Below are positions 5,860-10,028 of a stretch of 10,028 bases of DNA, one piece after another. The stretch is from Bacteroidota bacterium (GTDB lineage: Bacteria > Bacteroidota > Bacteroidia > Chitinophagales > Chitinophagaceae). The position numbers and the translations under genes are program-made. Numbering within the stretch: position 1 is the stretch's first letter; each line of letters opens with the position of its first letter. The notes under the pieces were generated by a model that worked only from the letters and a program-made list of their open reading frames with translations, ran no database searches and was not told where the DNA came from. Location of the stretch: assembly GCA_028875955.1 (NCBI GenBank), contig JAGWTX010000045.1, positions 1 through 10,028 of the forward strand. The letters are read 5' to 3'.

Positions 5860-7299
5860 ATGCATTTAAAGTACGAATCACAGCTTAGGGAGCCATTGGT
5901 GAATGGTAATAAAAACTATCACCAGGTTACAGAAGACATTATTCGCCCTATTGAAGCGAAGCCTGCCAGACTATGGTATATTGGCTTTTACATTGCTGTA
6001 GCCTTGTTGCTGTTTGGTGTCTACTCTGTGTACAGAGATGTTACCTACGGTATCGGACAGTGGAACCTGAATAAGACCATCGGCTGGGGTTGGGATATTA
6101 CCAACTTCGTTTGGTGGGTAGGTATCGGTCATGCCGGAACCCTTATCTCAGCGATCCTGCTGTTATTCCGTCAGGGCTGGAGAACGGGTGTAAACCGTGC
6201 GGCGGAAGCGATGACGATCTTTGCGGTAATGTGTGCGGGACAATTCCCTATCTGGCACATGGGTCGTGTCTGGATGGCTTTCTTTGTACTGCCTTATCCC
6301 AATACCCGCGGACCATTATGGGTGAATTTCAACTCACCGCTTTTATGGGACGTGTTTGCGATCTCTACTTATTTCACCGTATCCTTATTGTTCTGGTATA
6401 GCGGTCTGATCCCTGATATGGCTACGGTTCGTGACCGTGCTTTCACCAAACTGCGGAAGCGTTTATATGGTATCGCTTCATTTGGCTGGAGCGGTTCCAC
6501 CAAACACTGGCAGCGTCATGAGAGTCTGTCGCTGGTACTGGCCGGTCTGAGTACACCGCTGGTATTGTCAGTTCACACGATCGTATCCTTTGACTTCGCC
6601 ACTTCCGTTATCCCGGGCTGGCATACCACCATCTTCCCTCCTTATTTCGTTGCGGGTGCGATCTTCTCGGGTTTTGCCATGGTGCAAACCCTGATGGTGA
6701 TCATCCGTAAGGTATTCCAGATGGAAGACTATATCACCATGGGTCACATTGAGGCCATGAACAAAGTAATCGTACTTACCGGTTCTATCGTGGGTATCGC
6801 TTACCTCACTGAGCTCTTCATGGGCTGGTACAGTCAGAATAAATTTGAAGGGTATACCTTCTGGTACAGCCGTGCCAACCTCTTCAGTCCTTATGGATGG
6901 AGCTACTGGGGTATGATGACCTGTAACGTATTAAGTCCGCAGATCTTCTGGTTCCGCAAAATGAGAAGGAATCTATTCGTGACCTTCTTTATGAGCGTCA
7001 TCGTAAATATCGGTATGTGGTTCGAGCGTTTTGTGATCATCGTTACTTCCCTGTACCGTGATTACCTGCCTTCCAGCTGGTCAGTGTATTACAGTCCTTC
7101 TATCTGGGAAGTCGGCTTCTATGTCGGAACCTTCGGATTGTTTTTCACCTGCTTCTTCCTGTTTGCGAAGTATGCACCGGTAATTGCAGTGGCGGAGATC
7201 AAATATGTATTGAAAACATCGGGCGAAAGCTTTAAAGATAATATGGGCGATATCGAAGTGCAACAGGTGGAAGCCTTTGTGCATGATCACGCGCATTAA
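5860..7299 (+). CDS. actC: ACIII subunit ActC, NrfD/PsrC-like integral membrane protein
   Basis: ActC is the quinol-binding membrane core of alternative complex III, in the NrfD/PsrC family; 479 aa with about ten membrane helices (roughly 38-58, 79-103, 115-145, 160-185, 222-245, 260-285, 303-322, 345-365, 372-397, 415-437). H133 in QFPIWHMGR and D164 in SPLLWDVFAI are spaced like the His/Asp pair proposed for quinol oxidation in characterised ActC proteins, and R390 in WFERF may match the conserved arginine in the proposed proton path; these equivalences are by pattern, not alignment. The cytoplasmic N-terminus carries ITRP-like DIIRPIE (26-32), and the C-terminus ends in a His-rich tail (VHDHAH). 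The gene lies 163 bp after actB, with repeats and a hairpin in the gap, and is followed 100 bp later by actD. No in-frame start codon lies closer to the AGGAGG at 5835, so the ATG at 5860 is kept. Confidence 0.95.
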   Translation: MHLKYESQLREPLVNGNKNYHQVTEDIIRPIEAKPARLWYIGFYIAVALLLFGVYSVYRDVTYGIGQWNLNKTIGWGWDITNFVWWVGIGHAGTLISAILLLFRQGWRTGVNRAAEAMTIFAVMCAGQFPIWHMGRVWMAFFVLPYPNTRGPLWVNFNSPLLWDVFAISTYFTVSLLFWYSGLIPDMATVRDRAFTKLRKRLYGIASFGWSGSTKHWQRHESLSLVLAGLSTPLVLSVHTIVSFDFATSVIPGWHTTIFPPYFVAGAIFSGFAMVQTLMVIIRKVFQMEDYITMGHIEAMNKVIVLTGSIVGIAYLTELFMGWYSQNKFEGYTFWYSRANLFSPYGWSYWGMMTCNVLSPQIFWFRKMRRNLFVTFFMSVIVNIGMWFERFVIIVTSLYRDYLPSSWSVYYSPSIWEVGFYVGTFGLFFTCFFLFAKYAPVIAVAEIKYVLKTSGESFKDNMGDIEVQQVEAFVHDHAH

Positions 7300-7304
7300 C
7301 GGGA

Positions 7305-7335
7305 ATCCATCTGTCCTGTGAAAACAGGGATGGGT
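7305..7335 (+). other. Bulged hairpin in the actC-actD gap
   Basis: An outer stem 7305-7311/7329-7335 (including one T-G wobble) and an inner stem CCTGT/ACAGG (7315-7319/7324-7328) are closed by a GAAA tetraloop, with a three-base TGT bulge on the left side. A run of seven T residues comes only later, at 7350-7356, so it is not a classic terminator. It may set transcript stability between actC and actD. Confidence 0.5.
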
Positions 7336-7399
7336 CTACAGGAATACAATTTTTTTATTAGGGCCGTTGGTCAAAAACTCAGCGGCATAAACAAAGGGT

Positions 7400-7990
7400 A
7401 TGGCAAAAAAGAAATTCGTAGTTGGTTGTTTTGATGACGAAGCTGTCTTATTTCCTGCAGTAAAGAAAGTACGTACCGCGGGTTATAAAATTCACGATGT
7501 GTATACGCCGTTTGCGGTGCACGGGCTGGATCATGCACTGGGTCTGAGAGAGACCAGTCTGCATACAGCAGGCTTTATTTACGGGATTACCGGTACTTCC
7601 ACAGCATTGGGTTCCATCAGCTGGATCCTGGCAAAGGACTGGCCGCTGAACTTCGGTGGTAAACCGCATTTTGCCCTGCCCGCCTGGATACCGATCACTT
7701 TCGAGTTAACGGTATTGTTCTCTGCAGTGGGTATGGTGATGACATTCTGTTACCTCTGCCAGATCGCCCCTTTTGTGAAAAAACACCATTTTCACAAAAG
7801 AGCCACCGATGACCTGTTTGTGATGGTGATTGAGTGTACGGAAAAGACCAATACCGATGACCTGAAAGCATTCCTGAGCAGCAATGGTGCGGTGGAAACA
7901 GATGTGCAGATTGCTGAAGACGGCTGGTGGTTAGGTAGGTATGATAAGGACGAAATCCTTTTTGAAAACAAGCAAATCGTTACTGCTTAA
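7400..7990 (+). CDS. actD: ACIII subunit ActD (DUF3341 family membrane protein)
   Basis: ActD is a small accessory subunit of alternative complex III carrying the DUF3341 domain, 196 aa. The start MAKKKFVVGCFDDEAVLFPAV is typical: a soluble alpha/beta region (1-55) with the DVYTPFAVHGLD segment (33-44), then two membrane helices (about 57-77 and 95-120), and a soluble C-terminal domain (130-196). Both soluble parts should be cytoplasmic. No cofactor motif is expected or seen. The gene lies between the two large membrane subunits in the canonical act order, 24 bp before actE. A perfect 12-bp inverted repeat lies in its coding sequence at 7770-7800, encoding the basic PFVKKHHFHKR stretch just after the second helix. 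Confidence 0.93.
   Translation: MAKKKFVVGCFDDEAVLFPAVKKVRTAGYKIHDVYTPFAVHGLDHALGLRETSLHTAGFIYGITGTSTALGSISWILAKDWPLNFGGKPHFALPAWIPITFELTVLFSAVGMVMTFCYLCQIAPFVKKHHFHKRATDDLFVMVIECTEKTNTDDLKAFLSSNGAVETDVQIAEDGWWLGRYDKDEILFENKQIVTA
7770..7800. repeat. 12-bp perfect inverted repeat inside actD
   Basis: CTTTTGTGAAAA (7770-7781) and TTTTCACAAAAG (7789-7800) are exact reverse complements around a 7-base loop. The pair could form a 12-bp mRNA stem or a symmetric protein site on DNA. It is AT-rich (3 of 12 G/C) and not followed by a T-run, so it is not a terminator. Confidence 0.7.
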
Positions 7991-8014
7991 TATTATTCTA
8001 TTTAGAACAGACTC

Positions 8015-8641
8015 ATGATGAAGAAATTAGCTATCATAATGGTTTTCTCTGCCGCAGTTGGTATGATGAGCTGCAGTGATGTACAGCGTACGCCCGGGCA
8101 TGTATATATGCCGGATATGGCATACAGTCGTGCCTATGAAACCTATGCTGACCATAGTAACCTGGCTGCAAACGGCATCAATTACACGAATATGCCGGTT
8201 CCGGGAACCATCTCCCGTGAAGAAGACCTGCCTTTCCCGATTGCGAAAGACAAACCCGGTGATACGACCAATTACCATGCTTCGAGAGAAGTGAAAAGCC
8301 CGATCGACTCTCTGACTGCATCGGAAACGGCAGAAGCTGAGCGTTTGTACCTGATCAACTGCGGTATCTGTCATGGCCCCAAGCTGAATGGTAATGGGCC
8401 GCTGTATAATGATGGTAAAGGGCCTTATCCCGTTGCACCAAAAAACCTGGTGGCAGATCCGGTTGTTTCCGTAATGCCTGAAGGACAGATCTTCTATTCT
8501 GTGGAATATGGCAAGAACACCATGGGATCCTATGCATCACAGCTGAGCCGTAAGCAACGCTGGATGGTGATCCGTTATATAAAGGACAAACAATTAGAAG
8601 CAAAAGCCACCGCTGCGCCAGCCGCAACGGAAGCTAAATAA
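8015..8641 (+). CDS. actE: ACIII subunit ActE, monoheme cytochrome c lipoprotein
   Basis: ActE is the monoheme cytochrome c subunit of alternative complex III, 208 aa, facing the periplasm and passing electrons on to the oxidase or a soluble acceptor. The N-terminal signal ends in a lipobox-like GMMSC with C20 the probable lipidated cysteine, so the mature protein would be lipid-anchored. Residues about 21-100 have no clear domain apart from the YMPDMAYSRAYETY and MPVPGTI segments seen in Bacteroidota ActE. The cytochrome domain follows, with CGICH (C116, C119, H120) and probable axial ligand M170 in NTMGSYASQLS. The C-terminus is an Ala-rich tail. The start could equally be the second ATG at 8018. 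It sits 24 bp after actD and 57 bp before actF. Confidence 0.94.
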   Translation: MMKKLAIIMVFSAAVGMMSCSDVQRTPGHVYMPDMAYSRAYETYADHSNLAANGINYTNMPVPGTISREEDLPFPIAKDKPGDTTNYHASREVKSPIDSLTASETAEAERLYLINCGICHGPKLNGNGPLYNDGKGPYPVAPKNLVADPVVSVMPEGQIFYSVEYGKNTMGSYASQLSRKQRWMVIRYIKDKQLEAKATAAPAATEAK

Positions 8642-8650
8642 TTCATAACC

Positions 8651-8669
8651 TTCCCGCTATAAACGGGAA
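8651..8669 (+). other. Hairpin in the actE-actF gap
   Basis: TTCCCG (8651-8656) and CGGGAA (8664-8669) form a perfect 6-bp stem with a 7-base loop, ten bases after the actE stop. No T-run follows, so termination is unlikely; it may protect the 3' side of the actE message or mark a processing site. Confidence 0.5.
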
Positions 8670-8698
8670 AATGTACTAACTGATATAAAAGATTAAAG

Positions 8699-9928
8699 AT
8701 GGCATCTATCAGAGAGCAATTTGAGATTCCCGGAAAGATGAAAACCTGGTCACTGGCACTCATTGGTGTAGGGTTACTTACTTTCTTCATCGGCCTTTTT
8801 ACCAAGGGATTCAGCGGTGATGAGCACGAGCAGGCACATTTCTGGGGCACACTCATGTACAATACTTTTTTCTGGACCCTGGTATGTAATGCCAGCATGT
8901 TTTTTATCAGTGTAACTACCCTGGCAATGGGGGGATGGCAACAGTCCTTCCGCCGGATACCGGAAGCGATCTCCGCCATGGTACCCATTTTCGGTTCCAT
9001 CACTTTTGTTGTACTGATGTATGTGGTGCTGGGTAACAAACACAATATCTATCACTGGCTGGACAAAGATGCCGTAGCCAAGGATTCCATCCTTTCTGGC
9101 AAATCCGGTTTCCTGAATCCTACTTTCTTTATCGTATGGACAACCCTGACAATCGGTTTGTGGAGCGTGTTGGGTTACAGGATGCGTAAACTGAGCCTGG
9201 AAGCGGATGAAGCCCCAATGGACCGGGAAACCGGTGCCAGTTTTGTATGGAGAAATACCGTTCGCGCCGCCTTATTTACCGTATGGTTCGCATTGACAGT
9301 GGGTTCTACCATTCCCTGGTTATGGATGATGAGTATTGATGCGCACTGGTATTCTACCATGTACAGCTGGTATACATTTGCCAGTACCTTTGTTGCCGGT
9401 ATGGCTTTGATCGCACTCTGGGTGATCTATCTGAAAAACAAAGGTTATCTCGAACTCACCAACCAGGAGCACTTGCAGGACATCGGTAAGTTTATGTTTG
9501 CCTTCTCTATCTTCTGGACTTATCTCTGGTTTTCACAGTATATGCTGATCTGGTATGCGAATATTCCGGAAGAGACTGTTTACTTCAAACACAGGGTACA
9601 GGGTCCGTATAAAGGCATATTCTTCCTGAACCTGATCATCAATTTTGTTTGTCCATTGCTGATCCTGATGAAACGCTCTGCCAAAAGGAATTATACACTT
9701 ATGACTTTTATGGCAGTACTGATCCTTTTTGGTCACTGGATCGATTTCTACCAGATGGTTATGGGAAGTTTATCCAAAGACCATGTTACTTTGGGATGGT
9801 TGGATTTTGGTATCCTGAGTCTGTTTGTAGGACTGATGATCTTCTTTGTGGGAAGATCGCTGGCCAGCAAGCCGCTCATTGTTAAACATCACCCTTTCCT
9901 GAAAGAAAGTATTATTCATCAGGTGTAA
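8699..9928 (+). CDS. actF: ACIII subunit ActF, NrfD/PsrC-like integral membrane protein
   Basis: ActF is the second large membrane subunit of alternative complex III, homologous to ActC but shorter (409 aa). About ten membrane helices can be traced (roughly 16-36, 53-74, 90-111, 139-160, 185-208, 221-245, 263-285, 308-325, 332-352, 368-386). Recognisable family segments include DEHEQAHFWGTLMYNTFFW (41-59), SIDAHWYSTMYSWYTFAS (212-229), FWTYLWFSQYMLIWYANIPEE (272-292, given here in part as a landmark) and HWIDFYQMVMG (346-356). It is thought to complete the membrane scaffold and may offer a second proton path. It has no Shine-Dalgarno, which is usual for the phylum. It is the last act gene and is followed after 47 bp by the start of the oxidase gene. 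Confidence 0.95.
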   Translation: MASIREQFEIPGKMKTWSLALIGVGLLTFFIGLFTKGFSGDEHEQAHFWGTLMYNTFFWTLVCNASMFFISVTTLAMGGWQQSFRRIPEAISAMVPIFGSITFVVLMYVVLGNKHNIYHWLDKDAVAKDSILSGKSGFLNPTFFIVWTTLTIGLWSVLGYRMRKLSLEADEAPMDRETGASFVWRNTVRAALFTVWFALTVGSTIPWLWMMSIDAHWYSTMYSWYTFASTFVAGMALIALWVIYLKNKGYLELTNQEHLQDIGKFMFAFSIFWTYLWFSQYMLIWYANIPEETVYFKHRVQGPYKGIFFLNLIINFVCPLLILMKRSAKRNYTLMTFMAVLILFGHWIDFYQMVMGSLSKDHVTLGWLDFGILSLFVGLMIFFVGRSLASKPLIVKHHPFLKESIIHQV

Positions 9929-9937
9929 TCTTTATTG

Positions 9938-9957
9938 TAGAATAATTGTTAGAATAA
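9938..9957 (+). repeat. Direct repeat TAGAATAA x2 before coxB
   Basis: TAGAATAA occurs at 9938-9945 and 9950-9957, 12 bases apart, in the AT-rich 47-bp gap between actF and the oxidase gene. TAATATTG at 9960-9967 differs by one base from the -7 consensus TAnnTTTG, so a weak internal promoter for the cox genes is possible. Confidence 0.35.
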
Positions 9958-9975
9958 GATAATATTGATAGCGTT

Positions 9976-10028
9976 ATGACAATGTTTTTAACCATCGCAG
10001 TAATTGTACTGGTCTTCGTGGTGATCTT
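9976..10028 (+). CDS. coxB: Probable cytochrome c oxidase subunit II, N-terminal fragment
   Basis: An open frame from the ATG at 9976 runs off the window end; 17 codons are visible, giving MTMFLTIAVIVLVFVVI, a hydrophobic first membrane helix. A second ATG at 9982 is an alternative start. Bacteroidota CoxB proteins begin with such a helix, and coxB commonly follows actF in this phylum, where ACIII and the aa3 oxidase form a supercomplex. The identity rests mainly on gene order, since no copper-site residues lie within the window. Confidence 0.65.
   Translation, partial: MTMFLTIAVIVLVFVVI

Noticed and set aside
7305..7356. A rho-independent terminator between actC and actD
   Set aside because: The T-run begins 15 bases after the stem, and actD belongs to the same operon.
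7364..7385. A second stem, CCGTTG/CAGCGG, before actD
   Set aside because: Only six pairs with one wobble and a 10-base loop; too weak to list as a feature.
8076..8294. A 72-codon plus-strand frame inside actE
   Set aside because: It overlaps actE in another frame, and actE has a lipobox, CXXCH motif and correct operon position.

Overview
The window comes from a bacterium of the phylum Bacteroidota, probably a Chitinophagia-type lineage. The phylum call rests on three things: an alternative complex III (ACIII, act) operon running straight into cytochrome c oxidase; a close match to the Bacteroidota -7 promoter element (TAnnTTTG) with almost no Shine-Dalgarno sites; and short heptamer/octamer tandem repeats between genes. 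The finer placement is inference. No mobile element, CRISPR array, tRNA or rRNA is visible.

Layout. Positions 1-939 (minus strand) hold an unusual two-part protein: a small two-helix membrane domain resembling the DUF6787 family, joined in frame to a complete glycinamide ribonucleotide transformylase (PurN, purine synthesis). The linker between them is encoded entirely by two families of 7-bp tandem repeats. A short divergent intergenic region (940-1178) carries a candidate promoter and a palindrome. From 1179 to 9928 (plus strand) run six genes in the canonical order actA, actB, actC, actD, actE, actF. At 9976 the start of what is most likely coxB (cytochrome c oxidase subunit II) runs off the window.

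How the genes work together. ACIII is a quinol:cytochrome c oxidoreductase that replaces the bc1 complex. ActC and ActF are large NrfD/PsrC-like membrane proteins, and ActC holds the probable quinol site. ActB is a periplasmic fusion of a molybdoenzyme-like domain without cofactor ligands and an iron-sulfur domain with four cluster sites. ActA is a multiheme cytochrome c, here with six CXXCH motifs (one N-terminal monoheme domain plus the pentaheme domain). ActE is a monoheme cytochrome c lipoprotein and ActD a small two-helix subunit. Electrons from menaquinol would pass through the hemes to the aa3-type oxidase encoded immediately downstream, which matches the ACIII-oxidase supercomplex known from Flavobacterium johnsoniae.

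The respiratory operon itself is a known system. The least expected items are the repeat-encoded DUF6787-PurN fusion, whose reading frame depends on the repeat copy number; the 12-bp perfect inverted repeat inside actD; the palindrome over the -33 region of the act promoter; and the tandem repeats and hairpins in the act intergenic gaps.
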